From Coix lacryma-jobi var. lacryma-jobi (taxonomy: Eukaryota > Streptophyta > Magnoliopsida > Poales > Poaceae), in NCBI GenBank assembly GCA_009763385.1, contig CM019823.1, forward strand, positions 44,702,222 to 44,766,221: a stretch of 64,000 bases of DNA, in the 5' to 3' direction. The position numbers and the translations under genes are program-made. A model generated the notes under the pieces. It ran no database searches. It was not told where the DNA came from and saw only the letters and a list, made by a program, of their open reading frames with translations. This document shows positions 10,412-21,793 of this stretch, one piece after another (the stretch's first letter is position 1; each line of letters begins with the position of its first letter).

Positions 10412-11989
10412 TGTTAACACTAGATTTTCGCACGCACAAGCTTATGACAGGTGGGCCCAATCGATAGTGAAAAAAGGGATTCGGCGAGCAACCAAGTGGA
10501 TGGTTAGCCTTTAGAGTCTTCGGCAAACGTCTATGCGGTCGGCTATTTTACGAGGCGATGACTCCATTCAGAAATATGGATATGGCAGGTAAAAGCCGGC
10601 CTGCACGGAAGACACGTGGCGATGAAGGACGCCGAAGAGAATAGGAATAGGATTTGCATCTTTCCAAATTTCATCGTATAAGTCGTAATCGTCTAGGACT
10701 CGTGTTTTGTCCAGGGTATAAATATAGGCCCTCAACCATTGTAAAATTGTTCACAACCATATCAATACAAACCGGCCCCGTGCCATCTTCGAGTCCTTAG
10801 TCGTGTCGTCAAGTTCTTCGAGAGGAATCATCGATCCGTCGACCTCCGTAAGTCCCGACAACCTTGCTATCATGTCTAGTATCATGCGGTGGATTTAGAT
10901 ATGATGCAAGTAGTCTCGTTCGTTAAGCTTAGTATCGTGCGGCGGATTTAAGCTTATGGCGGGAGGTTTTTGCTTATGCCTTGTATCGTGCGGTGGATTA
11001 AGTCATGGGTAAAAATAGTTATCGGCTTTATTAGATTTGGCAGATCTGATAGATTCATTAAGTTATCATGTGTTATGTGTTTTATTATTTAATTCTTGTA
11101 ACACTCTTTTGCCCAATCTAGATTGATTTTTGTTCGGCCCTGTTTTACAAGCTTGCTTGTGTTTCGTTAATCATAAGATCATGACGGCCAAATCAACTTT
11201 CTATCTAGATTGTTACATGTTGTGGGTTCATGCATGTCAATCACGGTTAGGCTTTGATGGAACTGGGTATTGTGCGACAGATGCAGGTTTTAGATTGGTT
11301 TAATCATGTTTGCTTGTATGTTCCTTCTTCATGGACCCCAACTCGGCTAGTTTGCCGATCTTGGTTAAGCTTACGCGAGTAATGAGTTTTTATAAATCTG
11401 TTCAAATACATGCATGCTTTTAGTTTGTTATAATTAGATTGTATCATGCGGTGGATTAATCTGATTATAAGGAGTGGTGTAGACTTATGGCAAGTGGTAT
11501 CATGCGGTGGATTAGCTTTGCTTGAGTTTATGCTTGACGGGTTTATGAAGGCTAGATGTGCGGCAGACTAGTTGGATTAACCTATGCATGTGTTATTTGA
11601 ATAGATTTATATTTGCAAGTTACCTGTTTACAACATTTTAATGATACCTTTCATCTGTTCAAGCATGTCTTTCTTTACATGTGCATTCGGCAGTTAATAT
11701 GCTTTACATGCCCTGTTCTCATACTAGTCGAATGACTTTATAAACATGCTTTGACAGACAGCTTCTATAGCTGTGTGCCGTCGTGATTGGCTTTCAAAGT
11801 TGTACATATGGAACTGTCTGGTCTCAACCAGCACGTTCCAGTGGTATTCTCACAGTTTTATCCCTTGTTGGTTTTCAGGTCAAACCGACTGGCACGTCTC
11901 CAGATTCAATACACTCCGGGCACCCGATTGAAGCCAGCTTTTTTGGCTTGCTGTGTGTTAGGCGTAAGGTGTCATATTTTGCGCCAACA
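10412..11989 (+). repeat. 3' LTR of G1
   Basis: 1578 bp, preceded by a purine-rich AAAATTAGGGGGCATG (10396-10411) that can serve as polypurine tract. TATA box at 10717-10724. It differs from the 5' LTR by scattered transitions and one 11-bp insertion near 10845. Confidence 0.92.
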
Positions 11990-13369
11990 TCTGCCTATGT
12001 GTGCTATTTGCTACGAGTAGACGTCGACCGGTTGTGCGCGCTGAAGTTCCGAAGTTAATGACCCAGAACTGAAGATGTGAGAATTGGTCAAGTGTAACAG
12101 GCAAGTATAACATGGGATCATCCTTGTTCCCTACTCATATATAATTCATTTCATGTGCATGTGTCAAATTGCAAGCCATAGGTTTATCTAGATGATTCAA
12201 CTTTATACCTTGCTACCCTGGGATATATGCATATGGGTAGATCTGCTAGTGCTTAACTCCAACTTTAATGAACAAACGATATGGCTAATAATATGTGCAA
12301 CACATACTGATAACTTGTTTCTATGGTAATGTGAACATCTGACTCCCTAAATGATCTTCTGTCGGCAAAAGTTGTGACATACAGTACAACTGTGAGGGCT
12401 ACATGGCTCTGGTTGTAGTTGGTTCGAGGACCTCTCCTCGCTTGATGGTGGTTACCCGAAAGGGCACAAAAGGGGCTTGACGAGACGGATATAGGACAGC
12501 CTCTGGTCTCATGTGTATAGCCGGGAGGGAATGTGCCATCGGAAAGGGGGGTTCCCATATCTGCTTGCCGATTGAAAACCTAGTGGCCACTATCTTGTTA
12601 GGGGAACTTCGAAAGACTTCATAGTGTACCCTGCCGCACTTCCTTGGTAGAGGTGATATGGGCTTTGCAACCCCTGGCACATGGGGATCACGGCTCACGG
12701 GTAAAGTTGTACAAACTCTGTAGAGTATTAAAACTAATATATCAGCCGTGCTCACGGTCACGAGCGGCCCGGAAAACTCACAGGCTAATAACTTTAACGA
12801 AATTTACTTTATGTTCAGGTTACTGTTAATTTGTTAATTTTTGATGTGGTTGCTCATAATATTATTCATGTGGTTTGAATGGGATGTAAGCACAACTTGA
12901 TGACTATCTAATGCTAAAATATTGACTTAACTAAAAGTGTTAATCGCAGTAAAACCGTGTCTAGCCATTTGAGCTTGATAACCCCGTGTTATATTTGCTG
13001 AGTATGACATGTGCTCACCCTTGCTATTTCCCCCACACCCCAGTCTCCATCAGAGTTGCGCAGCAGAAGCGTGGTAAGGACACAGATGAGTTCCAGAATA
13101 CTGACAAAAGTGCTAGGCGTATGTTACCCCCAGTCAACTGTCCCTGTGAAGAATGGAGTCTGAAGAGAACTTTAGTATCCGTTCTGCTTAACTTTGATGT
13201 AAGTGTTAGTTTTAACTATGTTTTTGTTGTATAGAACATTGTTTTTGATATTATTTCCCTCTGTGGTTGTATGTGTGGACTTCCTGGGCACACATATGGC
13301 GTACCTGGTTTTGTTCTTTAAAACCGGGTGTGACAGTAGCATACCGCACACTTAGTTCTTGTTGATGGT

Positions 13370-16300
13370 TGTAACACCCCGGGTGTTAAATTAATTAAAA
13401 TAATTCTTAATTTAATAAGAAAATGGTCAAAACCCTAGATGGAGGAAAAATCATAGCCAGATGTTTGTTGCATTCATGCCGTTGCATATTTTTATTGTGT
13501 GGTAAATAAGTTTGTTGAACCCGAATAGGGCGAATCGCTTTTATTCTATTTAAGAAATAAATAAGAGGTTTGTGAAATTTTACAAAACTTTAAAAACTCA
13601 AAAAATTTATTTTCAAAACCTAGGTAAATTATTTTCAAAACTCTACAAAATTTATTTGATTTTAAACTGGTTTTGAATTTGAATTCAAAAAGGCTTTTGA
13701 AAAGAATTTGGAAAATCAAAAGAGGAAGGAAAAAGAAAGAGGCTAAGGACCCAACTCTCTCTCCCCTTCACATTTCGGCCCATCCAGGCCGAAGCCCAAC
13801 TCCCACCGCTCCCTCCCTTCCCTGGGCCGAGCCCATCGCCCGCCGGCCCATTCCCACTCGGCCCGCGCCTCCTCTTCCCCTCTCCCCTTCCACCGCAGCT
13901 GGCCCAACTCCCGCTGGCCACCCAGCGCCTGCGCCTCCCCCGCATGCTCCGCCTGGGCCGAAGCCTGCTCGCCGCGCCGGCCCGCGAGCCGTCTCCCCCT
14001 CCATCCTGTCGCTGACAAACGGGCCCCAGCCGTCAGCCCTGTCTTCAACCTCCAACGGCCCTCCGACTCTTCCGCGCGCACCGGATACGCCGAGCCCTGC
14101 GGTCTCCCCTTCGCCTCTCCATCCCTTTAAGGGCCACCAGAGAAACCCTACCACCACGCCGCCGCCACCCCGCTACCGCTGAATCTCATCCGAGTGCTCC
14201 CTCCCCCACCAGCGCCCTCACCGATGCCACGCCGCCATTACCGAAGCTCCGCCTGAGCTCGCTCCTCCCTGGTGTGACTCCCGCCGGCTCTCCTCTGCGC
14301 ACCACCGGAACCGCAGGCCTGATCCGCGCCCAGGAAGGCCACTTGTGGGGCACGACTGCACCAGGAGCGTCCCTGCCCCGACCCGGTCGGAGGAGCCTCT
14401 CTACAGAACCTCCGTCGTCGGCTACCTCTCCGACCAAGCCTTTCCCCGCCGCCGAAACACCCCTACCGTACGCGTGGTGAGCACTGTTTCTTCTCCCTCG
14501 TTTTCCCATTGTATCTATCGTCGTAAAACCCTACCCCGAGCGCTCCAGCGAGTTTCCCATGGCGCCGCCGCGGAGCTCATGGCGCCACCGCGTGCGAACC
14601 GGCCGGCTACTGCCTCCCCCTTCGCTTTCGTTCCCTGGCCATCCGATCTGAAACAGAGCGCCACGATTAGATTTAGCCACGAACCGGTATACACCGGGTC
14701 TACGGCGCCGTGGACTCGGTCCACCGTTTCCCGCACCCGCGTCCAACTCCCCGTGTGGTGCACCGAGCCAATAGGAGGAAGGCACGTGGCGCCACGTCGA
14801 CGGCTGCGTGGCCAGTGCCGACCGGCCCTGGCCGTTTGGCAGATACGTCCTCCCTCTTTCCGGAAACTAACCCGCCGTCCTCTCGTTCTATTCAGTGAGT
14901 CTGTAGAAACTTTCATCCTAAACCCTATGTTTCAACCGAATGGAGGCCCGGTCCAGCCAGCTTTTCTTTTTCGTTTTCTTTATTTAAAATACGAAAATGA
15001 CTTTGGTTTATTTACAGTTTTGCCACTCAGATTCAAAAGCTCATAACTTTCACGTTTTAAGTCCGATTCGACCCATTCAACTTGCGTTAGATTCGTCTCG
15101 TCGAGCTCTACGCAGTAGATCTATTTACGTTCTGTTTTATTACTGTTGATGTATTGTTTCTTATATTGCCTTGTTTGGGCCATGTGATGATGTTTGATCC
15201 AACGAGTGCGAGCTACGTGGAACCTTCTGATCCACCTTGTGCCTTCATCGATCCGACCCAGCCCGAAGGCAAGTGTCCTTGAACATCTTGCTCCTGTATT
15301 TATTTTATTTTGAGTTTAGATTAGTTAGATCCTGTAGATGCATGCAGTCTTAAATTGAATCCCATGTTAAGGTTTACTAGAACTTGTTTATATTATCCTT
15401 GTCGCCTTGTTTGGAATGTGTTGGGTAGAAGTCATGCTTAGCCCTGCTGTCTTGGGATGGGTGGTTAATAATAATCTTGATTAATGATCTATCGAATATG
15501 GACTGGTAATGAGTAGTATGGTGAGTAGGTATATCCGGCAGGATGGACCGTACTGGTGGTTTTGTGCCGTGTGACTCGGCAGCTGCTTTTGGTTTTTGGT
15601 TCTGGGCTTGTGCTAGATTATCCTGCCTGGATCCCTAGGACCCGGTTCTTGGACAAGTAACCCGGCAAAACAGCGCAAACCATGAGGCCTATATGGCTCT
15701 GGGACTGGCTAATTAATTAGTTTCCTCCAAGTTGAGGGTTCACACGGGGTTTGTTTTAGTGGCTCACGAGGGGGCCCTGGGGGTCGTAGACCTTTGTACG
15801 GGGTGAAACCTTAGAGGTACGTGTGGAACGGACTTGGAGGCGGCTTTGTAACGGCCTTGTAGTGCGACCCCGCTGTGCACCTTGGCAGTGTTTAGCGTGA
15901 TGGGGAACGCATGACTCATGGGTAAAGATGTGCGAACTCTGCAGAGTATTAAAACTGATATATCAGCCGTGCTCACGGTCACGAGCGGGCTTGGACTTCT
16001 TCGAGATTAGTTGGTGGGTTGGTTCTAGTTCGTTAGAGAAGCCTTATGTGGTTATTAGTCTCATATGACATGGGTACAGAGGCTTCTTCTACGCGGGTTA
16101 CTGCTTGGTACGGGAGTGACTCCCAGGCTCGAGCGCAGACCTGGAGTTATTACGGAAGGTAGCTCTCTATGTCGTGACATATGGAACTAATACACATAGG
16201 ACTCCTTGTAACGGCCTGGTTCGGGTCATCTGATGGACTTCAGGTGCGGTTGCCTGATGGACTTCAGGTGTGGGTTTTGCTTGGTGCGACTCCAAGTGTG

Positions 16301-16901
16301 GTTGCTTGGTGTGACTCCAAGTGTTGGTTGCTCGGTGTGACTCCGAGTGTGGTTTACTCGGTGCGACTCCGAGTGTGGTTACTGTTATCGTTGGAGACTG
16401 TGGTTATAACCTAGTAAATAGGTGCATAGGTTTAATAGGATTTATAGGATGTGTTGCTTTAGGCGCTTGAGTCAAACAAAGTCAGCCTACCTTTGTTAAT
16501 AGCCTCATAAGCATATATTTCCTACACTTGCGGAGTACATTTCGATGTACTCACCCTTCCTCTTTGAACCCCCTGCTACCCCACCCAGACGTTGGAGTCT
16601 ACGACGCGGAGCAGGAGTACCCAGAAGACGGTGGATTCGACCCCGACGACTTGCACTAGGATGGCGCAGCCCCCGGTCGACCTTCCTGTGGAGATGGCGT
16701 CCAGTTTCCGCGAGTCTACATTAGAGTTAGACTGAGAGTCTGTACTTTTCTTTCAGACCCGAGGGTCATTTTTGTAATAATGTTCGATATATTAATAAAG
16801 CATTGTTTTGATATTTACTATGATGTGGATATATGTATGAAAATTGATCCTGGCATACATATATTGTGCTCCAATTTTGTTCTTAAAATTGGGGTGTCAC
16901 A
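13370..16901. mobile_element. Solo LTR 2 (TGTAACACCCC...GGGGTGTCACA)
   Basis: 3532 bp, starting TGTAACACCCCGGG and ending ATTGGGGTGTCACA, with TSD ATGGT at 13365-13369 and 16902-16906. A GC-rich block (13740-14900) gives proline-rich false ORFs in several frames. It shares short blocks with solo LTR 1 (ACAGTTTTGCCA near 15015 and 4010; AGCCGTGCTCACGGTCACGA near 15964 and 12744), so both belong to one broad gypsy-type LTR group. Near 16220-16380 a short motif resembling GGTGYGACTCCRAGTGTGG is repeated several times. Confidence 0.85.
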
Positions 16902-18678
16902 ATGGTCCTTAAACACTTGTTTTACCATCAACATTTTACCCAAAAATTCACCAAAAAGGCATGAAAAGTAGTCGAATAGGTTTCAAACTAACCAAATTCC
17001 ACATGTCCATAGATTTTTATTTGAATGTAGGATTTGGACCAAATTTGGAGAATGGTCCCACCAGGGGCCGAGCCCACTCACCAGGGCCCATTTGGGCCCT
17101 AGTGGGGTGGCGCCCGCCACCCCTAGGTGGCGCTCGCCACCAAGGAGAGGCCCAAACTCTCCCCTGCCACGTCACTGATCCGTGTGACCACCCCAGGGCC
17201 AAATCTTAGCCCTTGGTCACTAGGTCGGTGGCATCGGAGGGCTAAGAAGAGATGTCACGTGGATCATGACCTAATTGCCCATGTGACGGTTATTTGGACA
17301 TGCAACCAACCTTGGAACCGCCTTGGAGGAGTCCCTGGAGACCGTAGGATCAATGACGGTGCATCCAAGGGCCAGGGGGTGGCGGCCGCCACCTAGGGCT
17401 GGCGACCGCCACTAGGGTTTGCCCTAGGTCGGTTGGCTGCCCCCTATAAATACCCCCCTGGAGGTGTCACTTCATTTCAAGCAAGGAAAGGAAATGAAGG
17501 AAGAAGAAAGCAAGGCTAAAGCTAGAGAGCTAATAGCTTAGGATTTAGCCAAGCTCAGGCAAGTAGGTAGCTAGTAGAGCAAGGCATCCTTGCCTCATTG
17601 CCCTCGCGGAAGCGCTGCTCAAGGCTTAGCTCAAGAGTAGAGGCGTGCGAGTAATCGGTCCTGGAGTTGGGAAGAGTCTTCCTTCATCTCCAGTTCAGGT
17701 TTTGCTCTTGTAACTCAAGCACTTTACTATATTCTAGTTCATCATTTCAAGTATTACTTTATTCTACTTGCCAGTATTGAGTAGTGTACTTGATTGATTG
17801 CTTGAGTACCTAGCTATCCTACATTTCAATTCACTTAGCCATAGTAGTTAATCTCTAGTGTGCTTAGTGTTTGATCTTTGCCAATAGGTTGCTTAGTTAG
17901 TTTAGTGTTTATCTTATTAAGTCAAGTATTTGCTCTGACGTCCGCAAGGGTGTCTCTATTCTAGGCCAGGGTAGAGATAGTTAGAATATAATTAGGCGTG
18001 GTGCTTAGTTATAGACTTACCTTCAGATACAGCTAGACCCTCGGATAGCTGTGGTAGCAAGCAGGTGGTGACAGCCCTGTGCGCCTTGAATTCCACCACA
18101 TAGTTGGTCTAGTTTAACAGTAAGGCTCATTGTGCTAGCGTCAACCTAAGTCAGTGGTAAAGGCTAGTACGCCTCGGTACTTGACAAGATAGGAATAAAA
18201 CTATACTTTACTTGGTTGCTTATTTGGCATTTGCCTATCTTGCTTTGTAGTTATCTAGGAGTAGTTATTAATTATTAGTTAGTTATATTAGTTATCTTTT
18301 CCCCCCTATCTACCTATCCATCCACCTTACCTTAACCATTCATTTCATCCTTATCTATCCACTCAAAAATTCTTTCTAGCCTTTCATCTCCTCTCTTCTC
18401 TTCTCTCCTTTTCCCTTTCTTATTCTTCGACTCTCATCCCCTCCTTGACTCGACTCATACACCACCCTAGCCTTCCTTTGGGATCAAATAAATCGACACC
18501 TGGTACTCCCAGGCGAAGTGCTACTATGATAGTTCTGTGCGCTTGTAGAATCTCCTCTAGGTAGATTGCAATCTCTCTAGCTAGCTCCTACTAGTGTCGG
18601 GATTGACAACCCTATTTGACATTAGTAGATAGTTGCTTTAGCTTCACTCCTTTAGGTATAGTGACTGGACTTGCTATA

Positions 18679-18820
18679 AGCATTTCTGGGCCGTTACCGG
18701 GGATAGTTGCCTAGCTCTATCTTTAGTGAAGTTAAGAACTACCAACAAGCATTTCTGGCGCCGTTGCCGGGGATAGATTCCATAGTCTACTCCTAGTAAC
18801 GACGTTAGCAAGTGTCAACA
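18679..18820 (+). repeat. Two PBS-like terminal modules (order Y-X) of solo LTR 3
   Basis: Module Y (18679-18747, 69 bp) and module X (18748-18820, 73 bp) both begin AGCATTTCTG and end CAACA. X contains TGGCGCCGTTGCCGGGGA (18756-18773), a perfect complement of the 3' end of plant tRNA-Asp. Y contains a degenerate form (TGGGCCGTTACCGGGGA, 18686-18702). Both lie inside the LTR as judged by the TSD that follows at 18821. Confidence 0.8.
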
Positions 18821-18933
18821 GTTCTCATAGTACAAATCTCTCTCAAAGCTAGCTATTACATCATAAAAGAAAGCCTAACACTCCCCCTTTGGCATCAAGT
18901 GCCAAAAAGGGTAGGCCACGATAAGCAAAGGAT

Positions 18934-20954
18934 CTAATAGAAGCCACCAGAAGAACCACCAGGATAGGGACCACCAAAGAGAGAGGAGAAAGCACTGGCA
19001 CCAACATCACCACCTGGGAACGACGACGAAGGAGCAGTGGAAGGATCTTGCGGAGGAGAAGAAGCGTGGAAGCCCCCACTGCCAGCTGGATCGGCGTCGG
19101 GGGCAGCAAAGCCCATGTAGGAGCCACCCCCTCCACCCTGGTATGAGGTGGACCTGCCACCATGTGACGGACCTGCACCATAGTCAGGGTAGAAGGGAGG
19201 AGGCTGGTACATCGGCGGAGGCGGCTGATAGAACTGAGGAGGTTGGTGAAGTGCAGAGCTGAAGAACCCGACATCATCACCACCCTGCTGGTGCGACTAC
19301 GGCTGCTCACCATCGTCATCATCATCATCATCATTACGTCCATGTTGGGCATCATATTCTACGAAAGGATCTGGGAATGGCCGAAGAGGAGACAGCGGAG
19401 GAAGGCCAAGATGAGCACTGACTTGCCTCTGATGCTGGTCGTCATGCTCAGCCTTATAGCAAAACCACTTGAAAAATTTGCTGAGCGCGAAATGAACAGC
19501 CCCACCACCTTCACTCCTACGCCTCTCATGATGCGGAGGAGAAGAGGCAGCAGGAGGCACACCCTCATGATGCTGCGCCTGGCCATGAGCCTCGCCAGGG
19601 GCAGCTGCTGTAGCTGGAGCACCATCAACATCACCAACTATCTCCTTGTCGGTGGAGGAGAACTGTCGGACATTGTATTCTTTCACTGTCCGATCATACT
19701 CAAAGGTTGCTCCCACCACGTGCTCAATCACATGCATCAGGTAAGGAGCATAGGGCAAGTCCTTGTGGGGGTCACTGTAGACTTCTGAGATCTTCTGCCA
19801 CATGGAGTGGGAGATACTGAACCTCCCTTCAGGCATAGCAAACCGGCAAAGGACCTTAGCAGCATCGCTTCTCAAAAAAGTGTTGTCCCCAACTTTTGGA
19901 TTCAGGGTGGCCCTCATCAGGTTGTTCAAGACAAAGTAATAGGACTTCAGGCCATGCACCTGAAAGTTACCTACTACGCCAGGCATATAAATGCTAGACT
20001 CCTGAATCTTAGAAGGGTAGATCCCCTCACCATACATCACAGATAGCCTAGGAGCACTGCGGTCTTCTCTGTTAAAGCCCAGCAGCCTAGCAAAGGTGAC
20101 AAAGTCACACCTGTAGTGGACCTATTGGGTCATCCAATGTAACACCTTGCCAGGCTGATCAATGAAAAAAGTTGCCCAGAACTGACAGAGAATCTCCTGA
20201 TTCCAGCTACGCTCACCAGAGATGAGCCCCAGAATCCTCCACTCCTCTAATCTCTGCACCAAGCTGTCCATCTGCTCTGAGTTCTTGTCAGTGAGAGAAC
20301 GGATGCCCAGGCGCTTGTGCTCCAAGAGCAAAGGAAGCCCTTTCACACAGTAACCCTTCCATAGGACAGACACATAGTAGTCCTGCTGAAAGCGGGACCA
20401 AAAGCGTCTGTCGACTGAATCATCTGTGACAAAAAGATAAGGATTCTCCAGACGCTGCTCTCTCAATAGATGTGCCTTCTTTCTGTCTGAATAATCCATC
20501 ATAGCCCCTGGATGAGTTGGACCAATCATGGAAGCTGTGGCCATACCATGCATATGAAACACCCGGTTGATCAACAACAAACCGGATGCAACAGGAGACG
20601 GAGGTCCAACTCGAGGATCTGTGGCACAACCTTCCCTGAGGAGACCGACCTCCAACAACCGCCCTCCAACTATCACACTGTGCAGCCGACCGGGGGGGCA
20701 TTAGCAGGAGGCGGTGGAGGAGGAGCATGCCCACTTCCACTGTCACTGTCTTGACCGACGCTCCGTCGGCCCGTAGACTGACGCCCACGGATGGACCGAG
20801 TGATGTCCTCGCTGCTCCCACCAGTGGGCCGAGCACAGCGCGAGGGGTTGCATCGCTGCTGCTCTCCTTGCTCCATAGCAACAACTTCTTCTTCTTCTTC
20901 CCTTGCCTCTCTAGCAAGGCGAGCATCACTTGAGCCCCTTCGGCTATGCGACAT
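18934..20954 (-). pseudogene. Element A third ORF (transposase_32-like / env-position ORF)
   Basis: The ATG at 20954 opens MSHSRRGSSDARLAREAREE, a charged N-terminus followed by a Pro-rich stretch. A frame change near 20675 leads into a long frame that continues to 18934 with in-frame TAG codons at about 20122 and 19297. The central part (DRRFWSRFQQDYYVSVLWKG, WNQEILCQFWATFF, then HYRCDFVTFARLLGF) resembles the putative plant transposon protein domain (PF20167) found in extra ORFs of plant retrotransposons. A run of Asp and a Gly/Pro/Ser-rich tail ending GGSSGGFY follow. Without the breaks it would be about 670 residues. Function unknown. Its position after RNase H is that of the third ORF of SIRE-type elements. 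It appears to have its own promoter (21507-21586). Confidence 0.7.
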
Positions 20955-21506
20955 CTAGAAAGGAGTACATAGACCAATATGAGACACAAGTGACAACAAG
21001 GCAACTTCTAAGGATGTAGCAAATAGAAGCAACGATCGAGATCGGGGAAGAATGACCATTCACTGCGTGCGGTCGGTACTACCGCCCGTAGGGTCGGTAC
21101 TACCGACCGCACAGCAGCGTGCGGTTACCTTTGATCCAATCACACGAATCGCCCACAAACTTGCACAAGATACATCCTAGAAGCATCTATCTACTAGAGA
21201 GAACAATCCTACCAAAGGAAACGGCCTAGAACATGGTACATTGAGAGATCGGGCATGAACACCCTAGTACCTTGCTACTCGAAGTGAAGAGACCGAAATC
21301 CAATGGTAGAAGACCTTCCGGGCTTGAGGAACACCACCACAACGATCTCCTTGCTCCACCACACCTTCTCACCGGAGAGATTTGGATTTAAGTGGAGGAG
21401 AAGAGAGATCGAGAGGAGGAGGCGCGATGGCGACCGGGAGTCTCGGGTCAACGGCGGCGCACGATGAAAACTGAAGAGATAAGGTTGAAAAACCTTTCAC
21501 CGCGGC

Positions 21507-21586
21507 CTTTTATACCAGGGTAAATCCCCGGTCGGTACTACCGCCCATAGGGATCGGTACTACCGACCCTTATGGCGGTACTACCG
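21507..21586 (-). promoter_or_regulatory. Putative internal promoter of element A ORF3
   Basis: On the minus strand, three palindromes (21533, 21555, 21576; the CGGTACTACCG core, spaced 21-22 bp) are followed 18 bp downstream by TATAAAAG (21514-21507). This mirrors the LTR, where the TATA box lies 21 bp from the nearest palindrome. Two further copies at 21074 and 21095 lie in the presumed 5' leader. ORF3 starts 550 bp downstream. A separate promoter for ORF3 is inference from this match. Confidence 0.6.
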
Positions 21587-21793
21587 ACCGTTCACTTCCA
21601 GAACGGACAGAGAGCTTTCCTAGGAGAACTTTGTGTGATATACTATACACACTTCAACCATGTCCAGATTTCATACAAACAGTACATAACTATGGACATG
21701 AGAGAAGCATGCAAAATAGATTTTGAAATTGCACACAAATTTTGTCAAACATTTTATCTATATCTCTAGGTGAAAACAAATATGTGCAAGATA

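Larger units (their letters stand above)
4642..11989 (+). mobile_element. Gypsy (Tat-like) retrotransposon G1, complete ends, no pol
   Basis: Both LTRs (4642-6208 and 10412-11989) begin TGTTAACAC and end GCGCCAACA. TSD TCTGC is at 4637-4641 and 11990-11994. After the 5' LTR come a PBS-like segment (TTTTTGGCACGCCCGGTGGG, 6212-6231), a gag ORF (6248-8299) and about 2.1 kb with no protease, RT, RNase H or integrase. Instead that stretch carries exon-like sequence on the minus strand. The element must therefore have moved with enzymes supplied by another element. Gag resembles that of the Tat-type element G2. Total length is 7348 bp. Confidence 0.92.
2714..13335. mobile_element. Solo LTR 1 (TGTCACACCCC...GGGTGTGACA) interrupted by gypsy element G1
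   Basis: It begins TGTCACACCCCAAAATTT and ends CCGGGTGTGACA at 13335, with TSD GTAGC at 2709-2713 and 13336-13340. Taking out G1 and its duplicated TCTGC leaves about 3.27 kb (2714-4641 plus 11995-13335). There is no internal domain or second LTR, so this is a solo LTR left by recombination between the LTRs of a full element. A GC-rich block at 3400-3970 and an AT-rich block at 4090-4500 lie within it. Related in sequence to solo LTR 2. Confidence 0.85.
13360..18820. mobile_element. Solo LTR 3 (TGTTGATGG...GTGTCAACA) interrupted by solo LTR 2
   Basis: Begins TGTTGATGGTCC (13360) and ends GTGTCAACA (18820), with TSD GTTCT at 13355-13359 and 18821-18825. Without the nested LTR it is about 1.92 kb. 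The same family is at 49347-51394. It holds GTGGCG(C/T)(C/T)CGCCAC palindromes near 17106-17140, a TATA box TATAAATA near 17444, and long pyrimidine-rich stretches near 18300-18480. It ends in two modules with PBS-like starts. No internal coding domain is present. Confidence 0.85.

Noticed and set aside
13673..15046. Several long Pro/Ala/Arg-rich ORFs on both strands
   Set aside because: They lie inside solo LTR 2, overlap in all frames, and follow from the GC-rich composition without family motifs.
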